DNA of 14,625 nt, taken from NCBI RefSeq assembly GCF_042434745.1, contig NZ_JBHLSS010000014.1; one strand, written 5' to 3'. Position 1 is the first letter of the stretch; every line of letters starts with the position of its first letter. The position numbers were made by a program, and so were the translations under genes. The notes beneath the pieces are model-generated. The model was given only the letters and a program-made list of their open reading frames with translations. It was not told where the DNA came from and did not search any database. Origin of the DNA: Azotobacter paspali. GTDB lineage: Bacteria > Pseudomonadota > Gammaproteobacteria > Pseudomonadales > Pseudomonadaceae. Positions 7,387 through 14,451 of this stretch are shown here, piece after piece.

Positions 7387-7402
7387 CTGTATGGACATAC
7401 AG
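7387..7402. promoter_or_regulatory. LexA (SOS) box-like palindrome upstream of topB
   Basis: CTGTATGGACATACAG is a perfect 7-bp inverted repeat with a 2-bp centre. It matches the CTG-N10-CAG pattern of gammaproteobacterial LexA sites, including the CTGTAT/ATACAG extended arms. It lies 9 nt after the porin stop and 67 bp before the chosen topB start, where it would control topB. The match is direct; LexA control is inference. Confidence 0.6.
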
Positions 7403-7469
7403 ATAACGGTTGCTTGATCGCACGTTAATGCACATGCTTGCGCCATCGCGACAACCCACGATGGCGACC

Positions 7470-9419
7470 ATGCGGCTCTTCCTCTGCGAAAAACCTTCTC
7501 AGGCCAAGGACATCGCCAAGGTGCTCCAGGCTACTCGGCGCGGCGACGGCTGCTGGCTCGGCCCGGACCTGGCCGTGACCTGGTGCATCGGCCACCTGCT
7601 GGAAACCGCGCCGCCGGATGCCTACGACGCCCGCTACAAGCGTTGGGATCTGAACGACTTGCCGATCGTCCCCGAGCACTGGAAGATGCTGGTCAAGCCC
7701 AAGACCGCCAGCCAGTACAAAGTAATCAAGCGCCTGCTCGGCGAGTGCCGCGAACTGATCATCGCCACCGATGCCGACCGCGAAGGCGAGATGATCGCCC
7801 GCGAACTGGTGGAGCATTGCCGGTATCGCGGCCCGATCCGCCGGCTGTGGCTGTCGGCGCTGGACGATGCCTCGATCCGCAAGGCGCTGGCGGCGCTCAA
7901 GCCGGGTACCGAGACCTTCAGCCTTTACCATTCCGCGCTGGGCCGTTCCCGCGCAGACTGGCTGATCGGCATGAACATGAGCCGGCTGTTCACCCTGCTC
8001 GGACGCCAGTCCGGCTATCAGGGCGTATTGTCGGTGGGGCGCGTGCAGACACCGACCTTGCGCCTGGTGGTGGACCGTGACCGCAGCATCGCCGACTTTG
8101 TGCCGGTGCCCTGGTGGGCCATCGAGGTGCAACTGTTGGCCGAGGGCACAGCTTTCACCGCCCAGTGGCGTGCGCCGGAGGATGCCTGCGACGACCAGGG
8201 GCGCTGCCTCAAACAGGAGTTGGCGCAGCAGGCGGCGCAAAATATGCGCCACGCCGGCAGCGCGCGGCTGGTCGCGCTCAAGACCGAGCGGATACGCGAG
8301 ATGCCGCCGCTGCCGTTCGACCTGGGCACGCTACAGGAAATCTGCTCCAAGAAGCTCGGCCTCGGCGCCCAGGAGACCCTAGACATCGCTCAGGCGCTCT
8401 ACGAGACGCACAAGGTCATCACCTACCCGCGCAGCGACTGCGGCTACCTGCCGCAAAGCCAGCACGGCGAGGCTCCGGCAATTCTCGCCGCGCTGGCGCG
8501 GACCGATCCGGCGCTGGCCGGGCTGATGCACCACATCGATCCGCAGCGCCGCTCGCGGGCCTGGAACGATACCAGGGTCGGCGCCCACCACGGCATCATC
8601 CCCACCGTCGCCGCGCAGACCCTCGACCGTCTAGTCGGTAAGCAGTGCGCTGTCTACACCCTGATCCGTGCGCGCTACCTGGCGCAGTTCCTGCCCAACC
8701 ACGAATATGATCGTACCCAGGCCGACTTCGACTGCGCCGGCCATGCTCTACGCGCGGTGGGTAAGCGCATTATCGAGCCCGGCTGGCGGCGCGCATTGCC
8801 CGAAGCCCTGACCCCGGCCAAGGGCCGCGAAACACCGCCGTCGCAGGAGCTACCGGCCTTGCGCGAAGGGCAGGAGTATGCCGTGGCCAAGGTGACGCTC
8901 AAGGACCTCTGGACCCAGCCGCCCAAACCCTACACCGAGGGCGACCTGATCAAGGCGATGAAGAACGTCGCCAAACTGGTGGACGATCCGCGCCTCAAGC
9001 AGAAGCTCAAGGACACCACCGGCATCGGCACCGAGGCGACCCGCGCCGGGATCATCCAGGCTCTCGTCGAGCGCGGTTATCTGCTCAAGCAGGGCAAGGC
9101 GCTGGCCGCCACGCCGGCTGCTTTCAGCCTAATCGACGCCGTGCCGCGGCCGATTGCCGACCCCGGTACCACAGCGATCTGGGAGCAGGCGCTGGACATG
9201 GTGCAGAGCGGCGAGATGAGTCTGGAGGCGTTCGTCGCCAAGCAGTCGGCCTGGATGAGCAAGCTCGTCGAACGCTGCGCCGGCCTGCGTCTGACCATCA
9301 GTGGTCCGGCGGCCTCGGCCGGACAAGGCGCCGAGGCCGGGTCCTGGAAGAAGAAGCGCAAGGCGGGTAAGCCCGGAGCCGGCGGCAGGCGTCGCGCCAG
9401 GCCAGCCACACCGCCCTGA
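7470..9419 (+). CDS. topB: DNA topoisomerase III
   Basis: A type IA topoisomerase that passes single strands through a transient break, decatenating replication and recombination intermediates. The product is 649 residues, against 653 in E. coli. It opens MRLFLCEKPSQAKDIA, the standard start. The Toprim domain shows ATDADREGE with Asp101, Asp103 and Glu105. LSVGRVQTPTLRLVVDRD follows, and the active-site Tyr319 lies in ITYPRSDCGYLP. GIGTEATRAGII is near residues 516-527. The C-terminus ends in a basic tail rich in K, R, G and P rather than zinc fingers. ATG 7470 is chosen by homology; ATG 7461, three codons earlier, is equally possible, and neither has a clear ribosome binding site. A LexA-like box lies upstream, and fumC converges from the other side. 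Confidence 0.95.
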   Translation: MRLFLCEKPSQAKDIAKVLQATRRGDGCWLGPDLAVTWCIGHLLETAPPDAYDARYKRWDLNDLPIVPEHWKMLVKPKTASQYKVIKRLLGECRELIIATDADREGEMIARELVEHCRYRGPIRRLWLSALDDASIRKALAALKPGTETFSLYHSALGRSRADWLIGMNMSRLFTLLGRQSGYQGVLSVGRVQTPTLRLVVDRDRSIADFVPVPWWAIEVQLLAEGTAFTAQWRAPEDACDDQGRCLKQELAQQAAQNMRHAGSARLVALKTERIREMPPLPFDLGTLQEICSKKLGLGAQETLDIAQALYETHKVITYPRSDCGYLPQSQHGEAPAILAALARTDPALAGLMHHIDPQRRSRAWNDTRVGAHHGIIPTVAAQTLDRLVGKQCAVYTLIRARYLAQFLPNHEYDRTQADFDCAGHALRAVGKRIIEPGWRRALPEALTPAKGRETPPSQELPALREGQEYAVAKVTLKDLWTQPPKPYTEGDLIKAMKNVAKLVDDPRLKQKLKDTTGIGTEATRAGIIQALVERGYLLKQGKALAATPAAFSLIDAVPRPIADPGTTAIWEQALDMVQSGEMSLEAFVAKQSAWMSKLVERCAGLRLTISGPAASAGQGAEAGSWKKKRKAGKPGAGGRRRARPATPP

Positions 9420-9427
9420 AGGTTGAA

Positions 9428-9460
9428 AAACGGCGGGAAAAGGAAATCTCGACGCCGTTT
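9428..9460 (-). terminator. Hairpin between convergent topB and fumC
   Basis: AAACGGCG (9428-9435) pairs with CGCCGTTT (9453-9460) across a 17-nt loop. Read on the - strand, the stem ends in TTTTT, so it could act as an intrinsic terminator for fumC, 109 nt beyond its stop. On the + strand, just after topB, only three T follow. The long loop lowers confidence. Confidence 0.4.
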
Positions 9461-9568
9461 CAGCCGATGCACCGTTTTTTCGGGGAGCACCCCGGTATAT
9501 CGCTATCCCGCGTTTTCCCTGGCCGATCGACCGCCGGAGGAGACTTCGTCAAGCGATATGCCGGAGTA

Positions 9569-10945
9569 TCAAAGCCCGCCTTCGGTGAGTTTCTCAGGAT
9601 CGAGCAGTTGTTCCAGCTCTTCGCGTTTGAACTCGGTGTGTTCGAGTGCCACCTCGATGATCGGCCGCCCCTCCTTGTAGGCCAGCTTGGCGATTTCCGC
9701 CGCTTTCAGGTAACCGATCAGCGGGTTCAGGGCCGTGACCAGGATCGGGTTGCGATCCAGCGCCTCCTTGAGTTTCGGCTGATTGACCTTGAAAGTTGCG
9801 ATGGCCCGGTCGGCCAGCAAGTGGCTGACGTTGCCAAGCAACTGAATGCTGTGCAACAGGTTTTGCGCGATGACCGGCAGCATCACATTCAACTCGAAGT
9901 TGCCGGATTGACCGGCGATAGCGATGGTCGCATCGTTGCCGATCACCTGTGCCGCGACCATCGCCGTGGCTTCGGGAATCACTGGGTTGACCTTGCCCGG
10001 CATGATCGAGGAGCCGGGTTGCAGGGCTTCCAATTCGATCTCGGCGAGGCCGGCCAGGGGACCGGAGTTCATCCAGCGCAGATCGTTGGCAATCTTCATC
10101 AGCGACACGGCGGTGGTCTTCAGTTGGCCTGACAGGGCGACCGCGGTGTCCTGAGAACCGATCAGGGCGAAAAGGTTGTCTCCCGGTGTGAACGAGAGCC
10201 CGGTCAGAGTCTTGAGTTCGGTACAGAAGTACTCGGAGAAGCGCGGGTGCGCATTGATCCCGGTTCCCACCGCGGTTCCGCCCTGAGCCAGGGCATGCAG
10301 GCTCGGTTGCAGGCCTGTCAGATGCTCGATGTTCGACCGAATCTGGTGCGCCCAGCCATCCAGCACTTGGCTCATGCGTACCGGCATGGCATCCATCAAA
10401 TGGGTTCGGCCGGTCTTCACAAAGGGGTGCACTTCCCGGGATTTCTCGCCTATCGCCTTCGACAAATGTTCCAGGGCCGGCAGCAGGCGCTCGCTCAGTT
10501 CGATGGCCGCACTCACATGGATGGTCGACGGGATGATGTCATTGCTGCTCTGGCCGCAATTGACGTGGTCGTTCGGGCTGACCTTGTCGCCGAGAATGCG
10601 GCTCGCCAGCGTGGCGATCACCTCGTTGGCATTCATGTTGGTGCTGGTACCGGAGCCGGTCTGGAACACGTCCACGGGGAAGTGCTGCATGAAATCGCCC
10701 TCCAGCAATTGCTGGCAGGCGGCGGCGATGGCGCTGCCCAACTCCGGAGCGAGCTGTCCCAACTCTACGTTGGCTCGCGCTGCCGCAGCCTTGGCGAGGA
10801 TGAGCGCCCTCACGAACGCTGCCGGCATCCGCTGGCCGGATACCGGGAAATTGTTCACGGCACGCTGAGTCTGCGCACCGTAAAGCGCTTCGGTCGGAAC
10901 AGCCAATTCGCCCATGCTGTCGCGTTCGATCCTGTGGTTATTCAT
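9569..10945 (-). CDS. fumC: Fumarate hydratase, class II
   Basis: This iron-free fumarase interconverts fumarate and malate in the TCA cycle and replaces the iron-sulphur fumarase under iron limitation or oxidative stress. The protein is 458 residues, close to E. coli FumC (467). Motifs in order are QTGSGTSTNMNANEV (95-109), VNCGQSSND (128-136), GRTHLMDA with His182 (E. coli His188), and the mobile SS loop GSSIMPGKVNP (311-321) carrying the catalytic Ser. A purine-rich AGAAGGAAA site precedes the ATG at 10945. The start overlaps the fagA stop by 8 nt, so the two are translationally coupled. In P. aeruginosa this gene is followed by orfX and sodA; here it is followed by convergent topB, so the operon is shorter. 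Confidence 0.96.
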   Translation of the reverse strand: MNNHRIERDSMGELAVPTEALYGAQTQRAVNNFPVSGQRMPAAFVRALILAKAAAARANVELGQLAPELGSAIAAACQQLLEGDFMQHFPVDVFQTGSGTSTNMNANEVIATLASRILGDKVSPNDHVNCGQSSNDIIPSTIHVSAAIELSERLLPALEHLSKAIGEKSREVHPFVKTGRTHLMDAMPVRMSQVLDGWAHQIRSNIEHLTGLQPSLHALAQGGTAVGTGINAHPRFSEYFCTELKTLTGLSFTPGDNLFALIGSQDTAVALSGQLKTTAVSLMKIANDLRWMNSGPLAGLAEIELEALQPGSSIMPGKVNPVIPEATAMVAAQVIGNDATIAIAGQSGNFELNVMLPVIAQNLLHSIQLLGNVSHLLADRAIATFKVNQPKLKEALDRNPILVTALNPLIGYLKAAEIAKLAYKEGRPIIEVALEHTEFKREELEQLLDPEKLTEGGL

Positions 10946-11330
10946 AGGGATTTCCTTCTGCTAGTTCCGAGGGGGAGAGGGAAGGCTGCAATCGCAGGGT
11001 GGCCAGGCGATTGCGCACCGTATCGAGCGTACGCTGCTGCATGCGGTCGCTCACCAGTTGTTGCAAGACATGAAGGGGGCGCCAGGCATGGTCCAGACAC
11101 AGGTTGCGCCAGTGCCATGGCAGTGCGGGATCGCATGCGGTATCGAGGAAAAGGTTCAGGCTGGCAAGCGACATATGCCACGGGCTTATCTGGCCATGTT
11201 CGACCAGGCTGACGCCAAGGCTCATGAAGCACTCGATCAGACGCGGCTCTTCGGGTCTCAATGCACAGCGGATCATGAAGCTTTGCCAATGCCAACAGTC
11301 CCGGCATGGCCTATTACGAGGTTTGAACAT
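10938..11330 (-). CDS. fagA: FagA-like Fur-associated protein
   Basis: A 130-residue cytoplasmic protein of unknown biochemical role. It occupies the position of fagA, the first gene of the Fur-controlled fagA-fumC operon of Pseudomonas. The sequence has a conserved-looking core: WQSFMIRCALRPEEPRLIE, then SPWHMSLASLNLFLDTA and ALPWHWRNLCLDHAWRPL, rich in Trp, His and Leu. A CxxC pair (RPCRDCW) is near the N-terminus. There is no signal peptide or membrane segment. The start ATG at 11330 has a strong GGAGGG site 7 nt upstream. Its stop (10938-10940) overlaps the fumC start. The name rests on remembered family features plus the context of fumC and the Fur box. Confidence 0.7.
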   Translation of the reverse strand: MFKPRNRPCRDCWHWQSFMIRCALRPEEPRLIECFMSLGVSLVEHGQISPWHMSLASLNLFLDTACDPALPWHWRNLCLDHAWRPLHVLQQLVSDRMQQRTLDTVRNRLATLRLQPSLSPSELAEGNPYE

Positions 11331-11351
11331 CGGTCTACCCTCCTGGCGAAA

Positions 11352-11394
11352 ATTATATTAATCACAATATGCAAATAATAATCAATATCATTTT
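11352..11394 (-). promoter_or_regulatory. AT-rich promoter region for fagA-fumC with Fur box
   Basis: On the - strand, TGATATTGATTATTA (11376-11390) matches the 7-1-7 Fur motif TGATAATnATTATCA at 12 of 14 informative positions. A perfect TATAAT lies downstream at 11352-11357 as a candidate -10, and the Fur box overlaps the probable -35 area. The whole region is far richer in A+T than its surroundings. Iron-bound Fur here would repress fagA-fumC, as known in P. aeruginosa. The site could also serve a divergent + strand promoter. Confidence 0.8.
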
Positions 11395-11740
11395 ATGGAT
11401 ATTCTGCCTCCGGTGCCCGCGTGCTTGGCAGGCATCGAGCACGGGCAATTGGCCAGCAAGGTCATCGGTGGCTGGCTCCCGAGACGGTATGGGCGACGGT
11501 TTCGATGTGGCCCTAGAGCGCTTCCGGCCGATGTTTCTTCGCCTTTCTCGCGATTGGCATGGGTCGTTTGTGAAGCATCGGGGCCTGTGCGGCAGTGCGC
11601 TGTGCCTCGGGCGAGGTTCATGCCGATGGGGCAGGGACGCTTGCGTGACATCGGTTCCGAGGGTTACCGGACGATGTTCTGATCCGTGGTTTTCTCGGTC
11701 ACCTATGCAGCATTGCCGGCGCTTGGGGACGAACATTTGT
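11395..11740. other. Gene-free stretch between the Fur region and the truncated dioxygenase
   Basis: Several overlapping open frames run through these 346 bases on both strands, but none has a ribosome binding site, a family motif or G/C-biased third positions that would set it apart. No clear terminator or promoter is visible. It is probably an upstream leader of the dioxygenase gene or decayed sequence. Confidence 0.5.
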
Positions 11741-11750
11741 AGGAGGTCAT

Positions 11751-11945
11751 TTGATCGACCGTTTCGCTCGGGATGGTTTCGTGCTGTTGCGCGGCTATTT
11801 TCGTCCGGTGGAATTGCAGCGTGTATACGAGGTGGTACGGTGTTTCCACCGGGCCTGGCTGAGGGATAATCGTCGGAGCTTTCGCGACGGGCTGGTGAAT
11901 TCTGCGTATCTGACCGCTTGGGGCGAGCTGGCCGAGCCGGACTGA
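11751..11945 (+). pseudogene. PhyH-like Fe(II)/2-oxoglutarate dioxygenase, N-terminus truncated by an IS
   Basis: A TTG start follows AGGAGG (11741-11746) by 4 nt. The 64-residue frame begins with FARDGFVLLRGYFRPVEL, the common opening of the phytanoyl-CoA dioxygenase (PhyH) family: D-G-F-V-x-L-R-G followed by a helix. The HxD...H iron-binding triad would come later and is missing. Reading stops at TGA 11943-11945, and those three bases are also the first three of the IS terminal repeat, so the gene was cut by insertion and the stop is supplied by the IS. The remainder probably lies beyond the right end of the window. Family assignment rests on the N-terminal pattern only. Confidence 0.6.
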
Positions 11946-11971
11946 ACCGCCCCGGTTTTCCCGGAGGCTCC
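11943..11971 (+). repeat. Left terminal inverted repeat of the IS3 element
   Basis: The sequence starts TGAACCGCCCCGGTTTTCCC and continues GGAGGCTCC. This is the familiar end of a large subgroup of IS3 elements in proteobacteria that begin TGAACCGCCCC. Its first three bases form the stop codon of the interrupted dioxygenase frame. The partner repeat lies outside the window. Confidence 0.75.
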
Positions 11972-11992
11972 CACTCTTGAGAGGATGGAGCC

Positions 11993-12223
11993 ATGAAGAC
12001 AACGACGAAGTACTCCCCGGAAGTCCGCGAGCGAGCGGTTCGTCTGATGCTGGAGCATCAAGACGACCATGAATCGGAGTGGGCGGCGATCTGCTCGATT
12101 TCCGCCAAGATCGGTTGTACCGCTGAAACACTGCGCCGCTGGGTGCGCCAGGCCAACGAGATCTTGCGCAAGGCGTCCGCGTATTTTGCTCAGGCCGAGC
12201 TCGACCGCCGCTTCAAGCCATGA
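11993..12223 (+). CDS. IS3 OrfA, DNA-binding protein, with apparent internal in-frame deletion
   Basis: The 76-residue product opens KYSPEVRERAVRLMLEHQ and has the helix-turn-helix ending CTAETLRRWVRQA, which binds the terminal repeats. It closes with NEILRKASAYFAQAELDRRF, the usual C-terminus. Proteins of this type are normally about 100-110 residues, with a leucine-zipper segment (ERERLKxLERENRELR-like) between RRWVRQA and NEILRKAS. Here those two blocks are fused directly (junction 12146-12154), so some 30 residues of the dimerisation region appear lost without a frameshift. The ATG at 11993 follows a GGATGGAG site. The stop overlaps the orfB start (ATGA at 12220). The family comparison is from memory. 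Confidence 0.85.
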   Translation: MKTTTKYSPEVRERAVRLMLEHQDDHESEWAAICSISAKIGCTAETLRRWVRQANEILRKASAYFAQAELDRRFKP

Positions 12224-12634
12224 AGGCGTTCATCGACGAGCACCGTGAGGTTTATGGAGTCGAGCCGATCTGCCAGGTACTGCCGATTGCTCCATCGACC
12301 TACTACGCCCATGCACAAGGCCAGGCTGACCCTGAGCGGCGTTCCCCGCGAGCACGGCGTGACGAGGTGCCGAGCGGGCATATCCAGCGGGTCTGGGAGG
12401 AGAACTTCCAGGTCTACGGCGTGCGCAAGGTCTGGCGGCAACTCCTGCGGGAAGGTGTGAGGGTTGCGCGCTGTACGGTGGAGCGGCTGATGCAGCGACT
12501 GGGCCTACAAGGCGTCGTACGCGGCAAATCGGTCAAGACTACGACCCGCGACAAGGCCAACCCGTGCCCACTGGACAAGGTCAACCGCCCGTTCCGCGCC
12601 GAGCGGCCCAATGCGCTCTGGGTGTCGGACTTCA
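12220..12634 (+). CDS. IS3 OrfB transposase, 5' exon
   Basis: This exon holds the N-terminal 138 residues of the transposase. It contains the HTH_21-like region (MKAFIDEHREVYGVEPIC, VYGVRKVWRQLLREG, CTVERLMQRLGLQGVVRGK) and the start of the rve/DDE core, with the first catalytic Asp in LWVSDF. Without splicing, the frame runs into the intron and stops at TAG 12655-12657 after the tail SVPQQAA, giving an inactive protein. Splicing from A12634 to C14452 restores DFTYVSTW, the normal family sequence. Start ATG 12220 overlaps the orfA stop. Full-length transposase may also arise by programmed frameshifting from orfA, as in other IS3 elements. Confidence 0.88.
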
Positions 12635-13132
12635 GTGTGCCGCAGCAAGCGGCGTAGGAGATGAGGGTATGGCCCCTCGCCATCAGCTTGCAGGAGCGGG
12701 TGGCAAACCACCCTGAGCGGCTTGGGTCAAAAGCCCTGGTCTGGTCGTGAGCGTCATGGAAAAGGCGCCGTAAAGGCGTCAGGTATGAACCAGGAAGACG
12801 AACAACCGTGAACTGCCGTTCAAGTGTCGAAAGTACTCAGATGACATCAAAACCGGGGAGTGATGGTGCCCCGCGATCAGTCTGGCCGTTACCTGCTTAC
12901 GGGCCAGGCGGTGTCCGGCATAGAGGCAGCGTCAGCCTGATTCAGGCTCTTACGTTGAACTGCGGGAACCTTCGGTGGCGATGCCAAGCGAAAGGCACAA
13001 GCTTGATGCGCCACCAAGGGGCGGAGCCGCTCGTGGTAGTGTTGAAGCCGCTGTAAGGGTGGTGGAGCGAAGGGGCTGCGTTATCCCGGTCTGTCGTCGT
13101 GTCAACTGCGCAAGCAGGAGGAGCACGGCGGC

Positions 13133-14374
13133 ATGACCAAACCGTATGACATTCCCAAGGCGTTAATCTGGGAGGCATTCAAGTGTGTCAAGGCGAACGG
13201 TGGCGCCGCAGGCGTTGACCGTCAATCCATTGAGCAGTTCGAGAGTGGCTTGGGCAACAACCTGTACAGGCTATGGAATCGACTCTGTTCCGGCAGCTAT
13301 TTTCCGCCGCCGGTAAAAGGGGTGCCGATTCCAAAGAAGTCGGGAGGTGTGCGTGTGCTGGGTGTGCCCACGGTTGCCGATCGAGTGGCGCAGACGGCGG
13401 TCAAGCTCCTGCTGGAGCCGCAGATCGACCCGATGTTCCATCCAAACTCCTATGGCTATCGACCGGGTCGCTCTGCCCATGATGCGATTGCCATGGTGAG
13501 GCGGCGAAGCTGGGAGTACGACTGGGTTGTGGAATTCGATATCAAGGGTCTCTTTGACAATATCGACCATGATCTGCTCATGCGCGCGCTCAAGAAGCAC
13601 TGCCAGACCCCATGGGTTCTCCTGTACGTGGAACGCTGGCTGAAAGCGCCAATGCAGACTGCAGACGGGGTACTTCTGGAGCGGACGTGCGGCACGCCGC
13701 AAGGCGGCGTCGTGAGCCCGTTGCTGGCCAACCTGTTCCTGCACTACGCCTTTGATGTCTGGGTCAGCCGCAACCTCAGAGGCGTGCGGTTCTGCCGCTA
13801 TGCCGATGGCGGGGTGGTTCATTGCAGGAGCTTGGCTCAGGCCAAGCGGGCTCTGAACAGGATCGGCGAGCGGTTTCGCGAGTGCGGGCTCGAATTGCAT
13901 CCGGACAAGACAAAGATCGTCTACTGCCAGGACGGCAATCGGCGGGAAGCGCATCCTAATGTGCAGTTCACCTTCCTGGGATACACCTTCCGGCCGCGCA
14001 AAGCGGTGGACAGGTATCAGCGGGTCGATGTGAACTTCGCTGCGGCGGTCAGCCGCGATGCCCTCAAGGTGATGCGGCAGACCATTCGGGGCTGGCATCT
14101 GCAATTGATGTGCGACCGTGAATTGGGCGATCTGGCGGCGATGTTCAATCCGATCCTGCGGGGGTGGCAGCAGTACTACGGCCGCTTCCATGGCTCGGCG
14201 ATGTCGGTGATCTGGAAACACATGAATGACTATCTGGTGCGCTGGATGATGCGCAAGTACAAGACTCTCGCGCGCCATAAAACGCGGGCGAGACACGCCC
14301 TCGGGCGGCTTGCGCGTCGATTCCCGAGAGCCTTCGTGCACTGGGGCATGGGATGTCTCCCTGCGGTTGGATGA
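13133..14374 (+). CDS. ltrA: Group II intron reverse transcriptase/maturase with altered YADG motif
   Basis: The 413-residue protein aids intron folding and splicing (maturase) and, when active, copies the intron into DNA. Blocks in order are GGAAGVDRQSIEQF (RT1), PIPKKSGGVRVLGVPTVADR (RT2), NSYGYRPGRSAHDA (2a), WVVEFDIKGLFDNIDH with Asp136 (RT3), GTPQGGVVSPLLANLFLHY (RT4), RYADGGVVHC (RT5), LELHPDKTKIVYC (RT6), FLGYTF (RT7) and a GIIM maturase segment NPILRGWQQYYGRF. No HNH endonuclease domain is present, as in En-minus intron classes. In RT5 the second Asp of YADD is Gly226 (codon GGC for GAC), which should cripple polymerisation while leaving the fold and maturase domain intact. AGGAGG (13116-13121) precedes the ATG. 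Confidence 0.92.
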   Translation: MTKPYDIPKALIWEAFKCVKANGGAAGVDRQSIEQFESGLGNNLYRLWNRLCSGSYFPPPVKGVPIPKKSGGVRVLGVPTVADRVAQTAVKLLLEPQIDPMFHPNSYGYRPGRSAHDAIAMVRRRSWEYDWVVEFDIKGLFDNIDHDLLMRALKKHCQTPWVLLYVERWLKAPMQTADGVLLERTCGTPQGGVVSPLLANLFLHYAFDVWVSRNLRGVRFCRYADGGVVHCRSLAQAKRALNRIGERFRECGLELHPDKTKIVYCQDGNRREAHPNVQFTFLGYTFRPRKAVDRYQRVDVNFAAAVSRDALKVMRQTIRGWHLQLMCDRELGDLAAMFNPILRGWQQYYGRFHGSAMSVIWKHMNDYLVRWMMRKYKTLARHKTRARHALGRLARRFPRAFVHWGMGCLPAVG

Positions 14375-14377
14375 TGG

Positions 14378-14411
14378 GAGCCGGATGAGTCGAGAGGCTC
14401 ACGTCCGGTTC
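14378..14411 (+). ncRNA. Group II intron domain V
   Basis: A 34-nt hairpin with the AGC catalytic triad (14379-14381). The lower stem is GAGCCGGA paired to TCCGGTTC, with a CG bulge. The upper stem is TGAGTC paired to GGCTCA, closed by a GAGA tetraloop. All features of a functional domain V are present. It begins 3 nt after the maturase stop. Confidence 0.93.
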
Positions 14412-14451
14412 TGCGAGAGGCTGGGGGTGAAACTCCCCCGGCCTACTTACC
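14412..14451 (+). ncRNA. Group II intron domain VI and 3' splice site
   Basis: The stem AGGC...GCCT encloses GGGGG paired to CCCCC, with A14445 directly 3' of the stem as the candidate branch point. The end TTACC lies 7 nt from that A, a normal distance. The exact last base is uncertain by one or two positions. Confidence 0.7.

Larger units (their letters stand above)
12635..14451 (+). mobile_element. Group II intron (ribozyme plus encoded maturase) in IS3 orfB
   Basis: The 5' end GTGTG matches the GUGYG consensus and is followed by a hairpin (GCCGC/GCGGC). About 500 nt of structured non-coding RNA precede the reverse-transcriptase gene in domain IV. A complete 34-nt domain V and a domain VI follow. 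The 3' end is set at 14451 because this restores the transposase frame and puts the candidate branch A (14445) 7 nt from the splice site; it could shift by a base or two. Length is about 1.82 kb. The intron lies in the sense direction of its host. TTGAAG near 13042 could pair with the 5'-exon end CTTCA as EBS1, which is tentative. Confidence 0.88.

Noticed and set aside
9481..9494. Short GC-rich hairpin CGGGG-AGCA-CCCCG near the topB-fumC junction
   Set aside because: The T-run lies before it on the + strand and becomes an A-run after it on the - strand, so it does not fit an intrinsic terminator in either direction.
9467..10132. A 221-codon + strand frame opposite the fumC 3' end
   Set aside because: It is antisense to an intact, motif-complete fumarase gene and has no family features of its own.
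11369..11869. Overlapping frames of 95-166 codons upstream of the truncated dioxygenase
   Set aside because: They begin inside the Fur/promoter region or lack ribosome binding sites, and their composition (Arg, Ser, Cys, Trp-rich) looks non-coding.
13133..14374. Possibility that the reverse transcriptase belongs to a retron, DGR or defence system
   Set aside because: It is followed directly by a textbook group II domain V and domain VI, contains a GIIM maturase segment, and the flanking transposase exons rejoin in frame; no retron ncRNA or template repeat pair is seen.
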